A DNA stretch of 64,000 nucleotides. It comes from Paenibacillus lemnae (GTDB lineage: Bacteria > Bacillota > Bacilli > Paenibacillales > Paenibacillaceae). The translations under genes were made by a program, and so were the position numbers. The stretch is taken from NCBI RefSeq assembly GCF_012933385.1, contig NZ_JABBPN010000003.1, positions 310,001-374,000 of the forward strand, given 5' to 3'. How positions within the stretch are numbered: position 1 is the stretch's first letter; the number at the start of each line of letters is the position of its first letter. The notes under the pieces were generated by a model. The model had not been told where the DNA came from. It did not search any database and saw only the letters and a program-made list of their open reading frames with translations. This document shows positions 15,690 through 24,700 of this stretch, piece after piece.

Positions 15690-17261
15690 ATGAAGGAAGA
15701 ATATGCTGTGCTTTCGAAGAAAGGATACTGGGGAGATCAAGGGGACGGTACTTATGTGAATCCAGTGCTGCCTGGGGATTATAGCGACCCGGATGTGATA
15801 AAAGTCGGCGACGACTATTATGGTATTTCATCTACGCTGCACTGTTCCCCGGGGATGGCGGTGCTGCATTCGAAAGACTTGGTTAATTGGAGCACAATTG
15901 GACACGTCGTAAACGATTTGACAAGGATCGGACCGGATTACCGTCATGATGTAATGAATCGCTATGGAAAAGGAGTTTGGGCAGGAGCGATCCGATTTCA
16001 TCAGAATAAGTACTGGGTTTATTTTTTTACGCCCGATGAAGGGCTGTTTATGAGTACGGCTGCAGATCCAGCGGGACCATGGGAGCCGCTTCACTGCGTT
16101 TGGGAAGTGGAAGGCTGGGATGATTGCTGCCCGTTTTGGGATGATGACGGTCAAGGATATCTGGTTGCCACACATTTTGCCGATAACTATAAAATTCATC
16201 TCTTTCAACTGAGTGAGGATGGGAAAACCCTGCTGCATGACAGTGCGAAGGTGATCCATCAATACAAAGGCAGTGAAGCGAGCAAGCTATATAAAATCAA
16301 CGGAAGCTATTATTTATTTCATAGTGAGATCCGCGAAAAAGAGGTTGGGGAAGTTCGTGTCGTCATGATGTTACGTTCTAAGCATATATACGGCCCATAT
16401 GAGGAAAAAGAGCTAATCCATACCCATGGCATGGAAGTCGATCGGGAGCCCAATCAGGGTGGACTTGTTCAGACGCCTGCGGGAGAGTGGTATTTCATCA
16501 GCCATCAAGGAACAGGCGGTTATCACGAAGGTAGAACACTTCACTTGCTGCCTGTGACATGGGTGGATGGATGGCCGATCATCGGTGAGGATACCGACGG
16601 TGATGGCATCGGAGAGATGGTATGGGGCGGCCGCAAGCCAATCCATGGCTATACCTCATCTGCTCTAACTATGAATGACGATTTTGAGAGTGCTGTTCTC
16701 AAGCCGCATTGGGAATGGAATCATCAGCCAAAGGCCGGCAAGTGGTCGTTAACGGAGCGGCATGGTTATTTGCGGTTATATGCATGTGTGCCTTCCGAGC
16801 GGGGCGATTTCTTCAAGGTATGCAACACCATTGCCCAGCGAGCGTATCGCACGGTGCACAACAAGGCCACGGTCAAAATCGATCTCAGCGGCATGGTGGA
16901 TGATCAGGAAGCAGGCCTCTGCCATTTTGCACAAACTTTTTGTACGATTGGTATCCAGCAGCAGGAGGGGACCCGTGTTCTGAAGTATAACAACTCAGGC
17001 ATAATGGAATGGGGACCTGCCATCGATTCCACCTCAATCTGGTTAAGATCAGTTTGGAATTTAGACGGTGAGAGCCAGTTTGAATACAGCGTAGACGGAG
17101 ACCATTACATAAGTTTTGGTGGTGTCTATCAACTAGGATGGGGGAACTATCGGGGCGACCGGATCGGGATCTATGGCTATAACCACGAAAGGGAGCAGGG
17201 CTATATCGATGTGGAGAGCTTTTTCCACGAGTCTGGTGACCAGGCAGGCCCGGCGGAATAA
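15690..17261 (+). CDS. Glycoside hydrolase family 43, beta-xylosidase/arabinofuranosidase type
   Basis: A 523-residue inverting glycosidase. The propeller domain (about 18-320) starts with the family signature NPVLPGDYSDPDVIKVGDDY, where the Asp of SDPD is the general base. It also has a downstream Asp in WDDCCPFWDDDG and the acid Glu in YKGSEASKLYKINGSYY. The C-terminal 190 residues (MNDDFESAVLKPHWEWN onward) form the beta-sandwich module usual for XynB-type enzymes. No signal peptide. ATG 15690 follows GGGAGG by 11 bases; TTG 15672 opens the frame earlier. Likely works on imported plant oligosaccharides with the gene before it. Confidence 0.88.
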   Translation: MKEEYAVLSKKGYWGDQGDGTYVNPVLPGDYSDPDVIKVGDDYYGISSTLHCSPGMAVLHSKDLVNWSTIGHVVNDLTRIGPDYRHDVMNRYGKGVWAGAIRFHQNKYWVYFFTPDEGLFMSTAADPAGPWEPLHCVWEVEGWDDCCPFWDDDGQGYLVATHFADNYKIHLFQLSEDGKTLLHDSAKVIHQYKGSEASKLYKINGSYYLFHSEIREKEVGEVRVVMMLRSKHIYGPYEEKELIHTHGMEVDREPNQGGLVQTPAGEWYFISHQGTGGYHEGRTLHLLPVTWVDGWPIIGEDTDGDGIGEMVWGGRKPIHGYTSSALTMNDDFESAVLKPHWEWNHQPKAGKWSLTERHGYLRLYACVPSERGDFFKVCNTIAQRAYRTVHNKATVKIDLSGMVDDQEAGLCHFAQTFCTIGIQQQEGTRVLKYNNSGIMEWGPAIDSTSIWLRSVWNLDGESQFEYSVDGDHYISFGGVYQLGWGNYRGDRIGIYGYNHEREQGYIDVESFFHESGDQAGPAE

Positions 17262-17323
17262 ATATATCCAACGCAAGGGAATACCGCGTGAACATGTTTG
17301 GTATTGAAACGGACAGGAGAGAT

Positions 17324-17370
17324 GGGGCTGCCTCATAAGATCATAGATCTTTATGAGGCGGCCCCGTTTT
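17324..17370 (+). terminator. Rho-independent terminator of the GH43 operon
   Basis: GGGGCTGCCTCATAAGATC (17324-17342) pairs with GATCTTTATGAGGCGGCCCC (17346-17365), apart from one bulged T and a T-C mismatch, followed by GTTTT. The first repeat unit of the adjacent 52-bp array begins immediately afterwards. Confidence 0.8.
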
Positions 17371-17630
17371 GTGGAAAACCACATACAATCGGACGAGCGA
17401 GCGGGTCATGGGCACAATGTATGTGGAAAACCACATACAATCCGACAAGCGAGCGGCGCATGGGCACAATGTATGTGGAAAACCACATACAATCCGACGA
17501 GCGAGCGGGTCATGTGCACATTGTATGTGGAAAACCACATACAATCCGACGAACGAGCGGGTCATGTGCACATTGTATGTGGAAAACCACATACAATCCG
17601 ACGAACGAGCGGCGCATGGGCACAATATCT
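17371..17630. repeat. 52-bp tandem repeat array, five copies, each with a central palindrome
   Basis: Units begin with GTGGAAAACCACATACAATC at 17371, 17423, 17475, 17527 and 17579, an exact 52-base period. Each junction contains the inverted arms ATTGTATGTGG and CCACATACAAT around AAAA (one mismatch next to copies 2 and 3, perfect next to copies 4 and 5), so a transcript from either strand would fold into a chain of hairpins. Copies differ at a few positions: GGGTCATG or GGCGCATG, GGGCACAAT or GTGCACATT, CGAGCG or CGAACG. A partial unit may remain at 17640-17652. There are no unique spacers. All three forward frames are open only because the unit lacks stop codons; I do not call a gene. Confidence 0.9.
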
Positions 17631-17661
17631 TACCTGTCTGCATGTGGAAACCGAAATTTGA

Positions 17662-18189
17662 TTATTTACGGTCTTTAACCTCAATGGTTAGCTCTTGTTT
17701 CCCTGAAATCTCTCCAACTAGAAAGAGGACACGCCACACTTGATGGCCTTCATCATAGTCGACACTTTTCACCACAGGAACTCTGTGCTCTTTCAATTTG
17801 TCAGATGCCAGTGCCTGGCGGACGGCTTCTGCTTCACTCATCACAGCCCCTGAAGGAGAAATCCGGGGCAGCATGTTTAGCTTCTCGGCACTGGACTGCC
17901 CGGGATACGACTCCAGCACATGACTGTACCACACCTGCACTTTTTCTCCCAGCGAGACCTGCTCACTCATGCCCCGAAACCAGATGGCGTCATAAAATTC
18001 CTCAGTGCCTCCACGAGCGCTGAAGTTCTGAGCCTCGCTGCTGACGACGAGAAAGCGGCCGTCTTCTTTTTGCACCACGTATCCCTCTATTCCAGGCTCT
18101 CCCCATAAAGGTGTATAGGAGGTTCCCACCTGGCTGTTTGAGTAGAGAAGTGACAGCAGCAGGATGAGCGGAGTAATGATTTTGGTCAT
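17662..18189 (-). CDS. DUF3221 domain-containing secreted protein
   Basis: A 175-residue protein with an N-terminal signal or anchor segment (IITPLILLLSLLYSNSQV). The DUF3221 domain follows: IEGYVVQKEDGRFLVVSSE, YDAIWFRG, LGEKVQVWYSHVLESYPGQS. The C-terminal part (VVKSVDYDEGHQVWRVLFLV) resembles a small beta domain. It should act at the cell surface; no enzymatic role is known. AAGGAG lies before the ATG, and an ECF-type promoter is visible at 18215-18240, shared in sequence with the next gene upstream on this strand. Its 3' end faces the 52-bp repeat array. Confidence 0.82.
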   Translation of the reverse strand: MTKIITPLILLLSLLYSNSQVGTSYTPLWGEPGIEGYVVQKEDGRFLVVSSEAQNFSARGGTEEFYDAIWFRGMSEQVSLGEKVQVWYSHVLESYPGQSSAEKLNMLPRISPSGAVMSEAEAVRQALASDKLKEHRVPVVKSVDYDEGHQVWRVLFLVGEISGKQELTIEVKDRK

Positions 18190-18214
18190 ACGGTCAGCTC
18201 CTTTCGTCTACATA

Positions 18215-18240
18215 GACGTCTTTGCCAGCTCAAAAGTTCC
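18215..18240 (-). promoter_or_regulatory. ECF-sigma type promoter of the DUF3221 gene
   Basis: On the minus strand GGAAC (18240-18236, within AGGGAACTTTT) and CGTC (18218-18215, within AAGACGTC) are 17 bases apart, with the start codon about 25 bases on. The surrounding sequence matches that at 18682-18707. Confidence 0.55.
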
Positions 18241-18280
18241 CTTTAAACAGAAAAATCTATATCAATGCTCCCAGGCGTGT

Positions 18281-18640
18281 TTATTGTATTACTTTATCGA
18301 AAAAGTCCTTAACTTCCTGAATATCCTGTGTTCTTACAATAATTTTTTTATTATTCGTTATAATCATTGTAGGGAAATTATTGACTTCAAGCTGCTCAGC
18401 TCTTAATTGGTTATCTTCTGTACCAACATCATATAACTGAATGCCTTTCATAACCCTCAACAATTTATCGCTCGAATTCATATATTCCAACAACTCATTT
18501 TCTAAATTTGTTCGATGATCGTTGAATAAATGGACCATAAAAGTTCCTTCTGAATCTGATAGAAAAGGCGTTAAATTATCCTCTTTAGTGGAACAACCGA
18601 TTAATATTACCAGGAAAATCACCAGTGATATTTTTTTCAT
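18281..18640 (-). CDS. Small lipoprotein with thioredoxin-like fold lacking CxxC
   Basis: A 119-residue lipoprotein with lipobox IGCS near residue 16. The rest resembles a thioredoxin fold: strand GTFMVHLFNDH, a long helix NLENELLEYMNSS, strand IQLYDVGTEDNQL, helix, then the cis-proline-like loop NNFPTMIITNNKKIIVRTQD. The strand that should be followed by CxxC ends in NDHRTN instead, so no redox pair is present. The gene is clearly richer in A+T than its neighbours, which may mean recent transfer. The start is ATG 18640 with GAGGTG upstream; GTG 18649 overlaps that site. Confidence 0.7.
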   Translation of the reverse strand: MKKISLVIFLVILIGCSTKEDNLTPFLSDSEGTFMVHLFNDHRTNLENELLEYMNSSDKLLRVMKGIQLYDVGTEDNQLRAEQLEVNNFPTMIITNNKKIIVRTQDIQEVKDFFDKVIQ

Positions 18641-18681
18641 TTTATTCACCTCACTTGTTAGATGCTCAGTCTCTCTACTAC

Positions 18682-18707
18682 AACGTCTTATTTAACGTGA
18701 AAGTTTC
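18682..18707 (-). promoter_or_regulatory. ECF-sigma type promoter of the small lipoprotein gene
   Basis: On the minus strand GAAAC (18707-18703, within AGGAAACTTT) and CGTT (18685-18682, within AAGACGTTG) are 17 bases apart. It shares CTGTTTA, AGG-AACTTT and AAGACGT at identical spacing with the promoter at 18215-18240. Confidence 0.55.
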
Positions 18708-18759
18708 CTCTAAACAGTAAGATCTTGGGGTACGTGCAGACACCCCTCAAAAAAACTTC

Positions 18760-18788
18760 TTGCCACCTCTGGGTGGATCTGGTATTCT
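18760..18788 (+). promoter_or_regulatory. Sigma-A type promoter of the ABC-2 exporter operon
   Basis: TTGCCA (18760-18765) and TATTCT (18783-18788) are separated by 17 bases, 75 bases before the first start codon. Confidence 0.5.
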
Positions 18789-18862
18789 GTTGTCCTTCTC
18801 TCTTTTTCGCCTTGTCTGAAGTGACGGGTCCGCCGTCTCAATCAACTTATCGGAGGTGTCAC

Positions 18863-19639
18863 ATGCTTTATTTCACCCTGGCTTCCAAAGCCTATTCACG
18901 CAATTTGCAGTACCGCGGCGCGCACATGATACATAATATCGCCAGCGCTGTTTTTGGCTTTTTGTACGCCTGTATCTGGATTGGGCTGGGAGCCGACTAC
19001 ACGCTAGGGGAATATGGGACCCAAGGGATGGTCAGTTACATCGCCTTTACGCAAGCCGCACTATGGGTTTCAAGCTTCGTTACGAATGGTCTGGGCATTC
19101 CACAATCCGTCAGGACAGGGCATATCTCGCTCGATCTGATGCGCCCCGTCCACCTGTTCACCCATCTTATGGCCAGGGAGTGGGGGCAGATTGCCTACCA
19201 GTTTCTGTACAAATCCATCCCGATCTATGTTGTTTACTACTTCGCGTTCTCCTTAACCTTCCCGTCTCAGCTTTCATTTCTTGTCTATGCCGGATTATCA
19301 CTGGCAGGTGCGGCTTACATGTCCATCTGCATCAATTATCTGATCGGCGCATCTGCCCTTTGGACGACAGAATCTTCCTGGCTCTATTGGGGCAATCATG
19401 CCATGATCAATCTGCTTGCCGGATTTTTCATCCCGGTGGAATGGCTGCCTGAGTGGCTGCAGAACATCGCCTGGCTGTCACCCTATCCATATTTGCTGTA
19501 TGTTCCGACACGATTCTACCTCGGTTTAGGCAGTGTGTCTGCGCTATGGGGCACGCTCTTTTGGTGTGTGCTGCTGACCGCAGTTTGTCTGCTGGTGACA
19601 GGAGTATTGCGCCGTAAAGTGGAGGTGCAGGGCGGATGA
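18863..19639 (+). CDS. ABC-2 type permease, DUF990-like (first subunit)
   Basis: A 258-residue membrane protein with six predicted segments, N-terminus basic and cytoplasmic (ASKAYSRNLQYRGAH). The features fit the ABC-2 permeases that occur as unequal pairs with one ATPase: a hydrophobic segment ending in a TGHISLDLMRPVHLF loop, and a C-terminal NLLAGFFIPVEWLPEWLQNI stretch before the last helix. The frame opens upstream at 18725, but ATG 18863 has CGGAGGTG and matches the partner's N-terminal layout. It overlaps the next gene by 4 bases (ATGA). Confidence 0.85.
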   Translation: MLYFTLASKAYSRNLQYRGAHMIHNIASAVFGFLYACIWIGLGADYTLGEYGTQGMVSYIAFTQAALWVSSFVTNGLGIPQSVRTGHISLDLMRPVHLFTHLMAREWGQIAYQFLYKSIPIYVVYYFAFSLTFPSQLSFLVYAGLSLAGAAYMSICINYLIGASALWTTESSWLYWGNHAMINLLAGFFIPVEWLPEWLQNIAWLSPYPYLLYVPTRFYLGLGSVSALWGTLFWCVLLTAVCLLVTGVLRRKVEVQGG

Positions 19640-20436
19640 ACCATAAAGCCTGGATTTCCCTGTACGGTCTCTTGATTCGTACCAGTATCCGAAGCCGCAT
19701 GCAGTACAAGTTTAATTTTATTCTGGCTTCTTTTCTGGCTGCACTGATCCAGATCTCTGAATTTCTAATGGTAGCCATCGTACTGCACAAGTTCGGTGCG
19801 ATTCAAGGTTGGTCGATGTATGAGATCGGCTACTTGTTTGCTGTCATGATCCTCTCCAAGACGTTGTACCGTACTTTGGCCGATGAAGTGCATCATCTCG
19901 AAAAATACCTCGTAACCGGTGATCTTGACCAGCTGTTGACAAGACCCATGCCTGTGCTGCTTGCGCTCATGCCGCAAAACTTCCGGATCATGCTCGGAGA
20001 GGTTCTGCAAGGGGGATTTCTCCTCATTTGGTCCCTTGGCGGCATGATGGCTGCTGGGCAGACAGGGTGGGAGGCCATTCCCCAAAGCCTGTACATCATT
20101 GTGACAGGTTCAATCATATTGTTCTCGATCGGGCTGGCTACTGCAACCCTTGGTTTCTGGACAACGCGCATCAGCGAGCTGCAGAACATCACGGAAGACG
20201 CGGCCGGGACGGCTGTCCGTTATCCGCTGACCCTGTACCCGAAATGGATGTCGACACTGCTGCTGACCCTTTTACCTGTCGGTTTTGTCAATTATGTGCC
20301 TTCTCTGTACATTCTTCGCGGAGAACTCGGGCCCTGGGTGTTTGCGGCGGCTGCAGCTGCTGCGGGAATCAGTCTGGCCTTGAGCTTGAGATTCTGGAAG
20401 TACGGCATCACCAAATACCAGAGTGCGGGAAGCTAG
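19636..20436 (+). CDS. ABC-2 type permease, DUF990-like (second subunit)
   Basis: A 266-residue membrane protein with six hydrophobic segments and the same overall plan as the preceding subunit: basic N-terminus (RTSIRSRMQYKFNF), a conserved cytoplasmic loop VTGDLDQLLTRPMPVL after the second segment, and a late segment ending near ILRGELG. The LL-x-RP loop is shared with the first subunit (LDLMRPV) and probably docks on the ATPase. Starts within the stop of the previous gene (ATGA), implying coupled translation. Confidence 0.87.
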   Translation: MNHKAWISLYGLLIRTSIRSRMQYKFNFILASFLAALIQISEFLMVAIVLHKFGAIQGWSMYEIGYLFAVMILSKTLYRTLADEVHHLEKYLVTGDLDQLLTRPMPVLLALMPQNFRIMLGEVLQGGFLLIWSLGGMMAAGQTGWEAIPQSLYIIVTGSIILFSIGLATATLGFWTTRISELQNITEDAAGTAVRYPLTLYPKWMSTLLLTLLPVGFVNYVPSLYILRGELGPWVFAAAAAAAGISLALSLRFWKYGITKYQSAGS

Positions 20437-20445
20437 GAGGAGACA

Positions 20446-21426
20446 ATGATGATTCATATGAAAAATATACGTAAGGAGTTCAAGACCCCGGTCGTTCGTG
20501 AGGGCCGCTTTTCGGGACTGCGGACGCTTTTCTCGAGGGAGTACATCACGAAAGAGGCGGTCCGGGGCATCAGCTTTGAGATCGACAGGGGTGAATTCGT
20601 GGGCTATATCGGACCGAATGGTGCGGGTAAATCGACCACGATCAAGATGCTATCGGGTATTCTGCATCCCACTTCTGGTGAGGTAAGCATTGGCGGACTC
20701 AATCCCCATGTAGATCGCCGCAAGGTTGTCAAGGGACTGGGTGTGGTATTCGGCCAGCGAAGCCAGCTGTGGTGGGACCTGCCGGTGAAAGACTCATATG
20801 ATATTTTGGCCAAAATGTACAGCGTGGATGATATCGACAAGCGGCGGAGGCTGGGTCAGTTGTCCGAGCTGCTGGACCTGCAGGCGTTCTGGGACACGCC
20901 GGTCCGGAAGCTGTCACTGGGTCAGCGCATGCGCTCAGACCTGGCGGCAGCGATGCTGCATGATCCGGAAATCCTTTTCTTGGATGAACCGACAATAGGT
21001 CTTGATGTGAATGCCAAGCGCAGCATACGGGAGTTTTTGGCCCGGCTAAATCAGGAGTTCGGCAAGACGATCCTTCTCACCACGCACGATATGGATGATA
21101 TTGAACAGCTGTGCAGCCGTGTGATGGTGATCAATCATGGTGCGGTAACCTACGATGGAAGCATTCCTTCGCTGCGGGAAACGATCGGGCTGCCGACGCT
21201 CATTACCGTGACTTACCGCGGCACTTTTCAGGTGCCGGCGGCCTCGGACTTGGCACAGCTGCCGATAAGCATCATTTCAGCCGAAGGAAGCACGATTAAA
21301 GTTACAGCGAACCGGCGTGAGATCAATACCCTCGAGGTTATGAAGAAGCTGGGGGAGTGGGGAGAGCTGGATGATATTGAGATGAAGGATCCTGATTTTG
21401 AGGAGATCATCCATAAAGTATATTAA
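20446..21426 (+). CDS. ABC transporter ATPase of the ABC-2 exporter
   Basis: A 326-residue ATP-binding subunit. It has the N-terminal extension typical of this family (FKTPVVREGRFSGLRTLFSR), Walker A GPNGAGKST, Q-loop GVVFGQRSQLWWDLPV, a modified signature KLSLGQRMRSDLA, Walker B ILFLDEPTIGLD and H-loop LTTHD. The last 90 residues form an accessory domain. With the two permeases upstream it makes a complete exporter of the type that includes viologen/drug exporters. The substrate is not indicated by the neighbours. GGAGGAG precedes the paired ATGs. Confidence 0.9.
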   Translation: MMIHMKNIRKEFKTPVVREGRFSGLRTLFSREYITKEAVRGISFEIDRGEFVGYIGPNGAGKSTTIKMLSGILHPTSGEVSIGGLNPHVDRRKVVKGLGVVFGQRSQLWWDLPVKDSYDILAKMYSVDDIDKRRRLGQLSELLDLQAFWDTPVRKLSLGQRMRSDLAAAMLHDPEILFLDEPTIGLDVNAKRSIREFLARLNQEFGKTILLTTHDMDDIEQLCSRVMVINHGAVTYDGSIPSLRETIGLPTLITVTYRGTFQVPAASDLAQLPISIISAEGSTIKVTANRREINTLEVMKKLGEWGELDDIEMKDPDFEEIIHKVY

Positions 21427-21728
21427 TGTAAAAATGACTCTCCTAGGGGAGGAAAAAATAAGCCTGAATTCCAATCTTATTGAGCTCATTTTTCGACTGC
21501 TGTGGCGTTTAAGCCTGAAAAACAATCTTAAACTAGCTGATAATGGTATTATAGATAAAAAGCAGGCTTGAACTACCAAAATAAGCCTGAAAATCAGTCT
21601 TATCGGAACATTTGTTGCTATTTTTGAAGAGATAAGCTTGAAAAACAGGCTTATTTAAGAACAGCAGGCTATCCTGCCCGCTGAAATATGTAATCGCCAA
21701 GAAATCGGGGTGGCAGTCGCTGGATACT
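21427..21728. repeat. Intergenic cluster of short related hairpin units
   Basis: No gene is visible. Four related 23-base units start at 21458, 21509, 21581 and 21632, each beginning ATAAGCCTGA (or a one-base variant) and ending CTTAT/CTTAA, so that the ends are inverted repeats. Spacings are 51, 72 and 51 bases. A reversed half unit (AGCAGGCTTGAA) lies at 21561-21572. The layout suggests duplicated 51-base blocks of a small interspersed palindromic repeat. Confidence 0.6.
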
Positions 21729-21776
21729 AAAGGGCTGCTTCATAAGGAAAAGAAACTTCCTTATGAAGCAGCCCTT
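21729..21776. terminator. Perfect 20-bp hairpin after the DUF11 gene
   Basis: AAGGGCTGCTTCATAAGGAA (21729-21748) and its exact complement (21757-21776) enclose a 7-base loop, 3 bases beyond the stop codon of the DUF11 gene. There is no long T run on either strand. The position still suggests a terminator, possibly bidirectional. The core resembles the hairpin at 17324-17370. Confidence 0.65.
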
Positions 21777-21778
21777 AA

Positions 21779-24700
21779 TTATTCTTCCTCTTGCTCTTTG
21801 ATGATAATGAATACAGGATTGGACAGGGCACTGCCGGGATCTCTGCCTCCGCCTGGAAGGACGAAGATGAATGCTAGAGCGGCACGGTTCTCGCTGAGTG
21901 CCTGCGGTGGAATAAAGCGGGCGACAGCTTCAAAGCTGACCTGCACAGATTCCCCGGGAGCCAGATTGCCAAGGATAATACCTGCTGCCGGATTTGCCAG
22001 CGGCTGCTGTGCACCGCGAATCCGGACACTGCCGTGAACATATTCCAGACCTGCCGGCGTGGCATCTGTCAATAGTAGGTTTTCGAGTGGAACTCCCGTA
22101 TCATTGATGACTGACACGCTAAACAGTACTCGTTCTCCGATATCCAGCTGCGTCCGGTTCGCGGTTTTTCTGACCGTTGGTGCTGGCGGAACAATTGGCG
22201 GCTGCGGCGGCTGCGGCGAAGGCCCTGACGGTACCGGAGGCACAGGCGGTACAGGCGGTACAGGCGGTATGACCGGAACGAAGACCGGGTTCGTCTCCAG
22301 GGATTGTTCAATGACACGGCCGTCTGGCAGTGTGAATGCGTAACGAATGGTGGCTCGGTTGACCACACGGCCGCCTGGCGGAACGGAAACGACCCTCACA
22401 TGAAAGACGAAGGTGACCGTCTGTCCCGGACTGACCGTTCCAATAAAGACGCCATTGGCCGGATTTTCACCAGGCAGGGGCTGCCCATCCAGTTCGACGC
22501 TGTTTTCTTCAAAGACGGTTCCTTCAGGAATAGGATCTATGACAATGACATCTGTCGTTTCACTTCCCGAATTGGTAATCGTAATAACGAAATGAACCGG
22601 ATCACCAATGGTGACAACATCCTGCTCCGCTTCTTTGGTTGCTGTGAGTATAGGAGACAGAATCTGCACACTGGCGGGGTTAGAGACGCCGGACAAATTA
22701 ACCGTGCCGGAAGTGTAGGTGACAAAGGATTGGTCGTTGATGGTTGTGGTTTCCGGTACGAACAGAACCTGTTCCTGGAAAGTAATCACTGCGGTTTCAC
22801 CCACGGCTAATGTTCCGATATTTATACCTTGGGTTGGATCGGCTCCTGGTACAGGCGCCCCGTTTACCGTGACGCTGCCCGGCACGATAGCACCGCCCGG
22901 CGTTCGTTCGTCCCGAACGACGACGTTCGTCAAAACGGCGGAACCGGTATTGCGGACCTCAATCGTATCGGTTACGACGTCACCTACGGTGGCTGTCGTT
23001 CTGTCCGGGGTCTTAATGATCTGAATATCGGTAACCGGATCCTGTACAATAACGGTATTGGAAACTACACTGCCTGTAAAGGTTCGACCGTCCGGAAGCT
23101 GGAAGGTGAAATCGGCGGTGATGGCATTGGTTATGATCTGGTCCGGCGGTGGGGTTGTCAGTACAACATCAAAGGACACTTCTGCTGCTTCTCCCGGCGG
23201 AATAACGCCGACCGGAATGCCGGTTACCGGGTCCGCGCCAGGGACCGATGTGCCGTTAACCGTGACACTGCCCGGAGTAAACGTAACGAAAGGAGATAAC
23301 GGATCGGTAACCGTAACATTTAGCGGTACATTTCCGGTGTTCTCCAAGAACGCACTATAGGTGATAGTATCTCCAACCACAACACTCTGTGGATTTGCTG
23401 TTTTTACGTTTTGAAGTGCTGCTTCGAAAACCGGGATAATTACTGCATCGGAACTGCTCGATCCAGCAGCCGCCCCAATAACAAAATCAACCCTCGACTG
23501 ATTCACAAGTTCCGGCGGTTCCGGCAGACTGTTCACCGCAGCCTGGAAGGTAACCGTTGCACTGCCGTTCCCTGGGATCGTACCGACAGGAATTCCGGCC
23601 GCCGGATCTGCAGCAGGCTGCGGCACACCATCGACCGTCACGCTGCCGGGTACGAACTCGGCACCCGCAGGCAGCGGGTCAGTTAATACCACCTGATTGA
23701 TCGGTGCTGCATTATTATTCTGGATGACAACGGTATAAGTGATCGTCTCTCCGACAACAGCTGACGCTGGAGTCCCGCTTTTCGTAACAGTCACCACCGG
23801 AGAAGAGACCGGAATATCCACAATATTGGAGTCTACATTCCCGCTGCCTGTTCTTCCGCCAGGTGTAGTAAATGTGAAGGAGGCCAGACCTTGGTCCGTG
23901 ATGACATTGCCAGGAGGGGATGAAGTGACATTCACCTGAAAAGTAACCTCTGCGCTTTGACCGGGCTCGAGTCTTCCTACATTAATGCCGCTCGCCGGGT
24001 TGTCACCGGGCTGTGGTGTTCCATTGACAACTACACTTCCGGGTACGAATGAAGTTCCTACCGGAATGGGATCGCTGACAGTAACGTCAATGGCAATATT
24101 GCCTGTATTGGTAATCCGGAGTGTGTATTCGATCGTATCGCCGACCAGCACCTGGCTTTGGTTTGCGCTCTTGACGAGCTCCGCGGCAGGTTCAAATACA
24201 GGCACCCGGACCAGGTTGGAAGGGACCCAGACACTCAGCAGCGGACTATCCGGTGTAGGGCGGAAGAAAAAAGCATCTCTTGCTTGATTACGAAGCTCCG
24301 GCGGTTCCGGCAGCGACACAACGCTGGCCTGATATGTCAGCGTTACTGTATCTCCGGGAGGAATATCGCCGACAGATACCCCAAGGATCGGATTATCCTG
24401 CGGCAGCGACACGCCGTTGACCACAACGCTGCCATCCACAAATGCAGTGCCCTGAATAGCTTCATCAAAAATTACGTTGTTTTGAGCCAGTACCTGACCT
24501 ACATTAGTGACAACAATGGTGTAGGTGACAATGTCTCCTACAAGCGCTTCGCCGGGTTCAGCGCTCTTTCTCACATTCACCAGAGGCGGATCAATATTGA
24601 CCTGGATCCCGTTCGCATTCACTAAATAGCCGTCACCGGATGTAGTCAATCGAAGTATAGCTGAAGTCTGGTTTCTCCGGAGGCCTGCCGTTCCATCAAC

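Noticed and set aside
17371..17630. Possible CRISPR array
   Set aside because: The repeats are contiguous with no unique spacers, and no cas genes are present.
17341..17743. Several overlapping open frames across the 52-bp repeats on both strands
   Set aside because: The repeat unit lacks stop codons in all forward frames, so any phase stays open. There is no ribosome binding site, and the period is not a multiple of three, so each frame reads the unit in shifting phase.
18650..18862. Possible riboswitch in the leader of the ABC-2 operon
   Set aside because: I could not find the conserved blocks of any aptamer that I know, such as guanidine, preQ1, SAM, T-box or TPP. Only a sigma-A-like promoter is visible.
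22240..22275. Tandem GGCGGTACA repeats as a separate repeat feature
   Set aside because: They simply encode the PPVPPVPP linker of the DUF11 protein.
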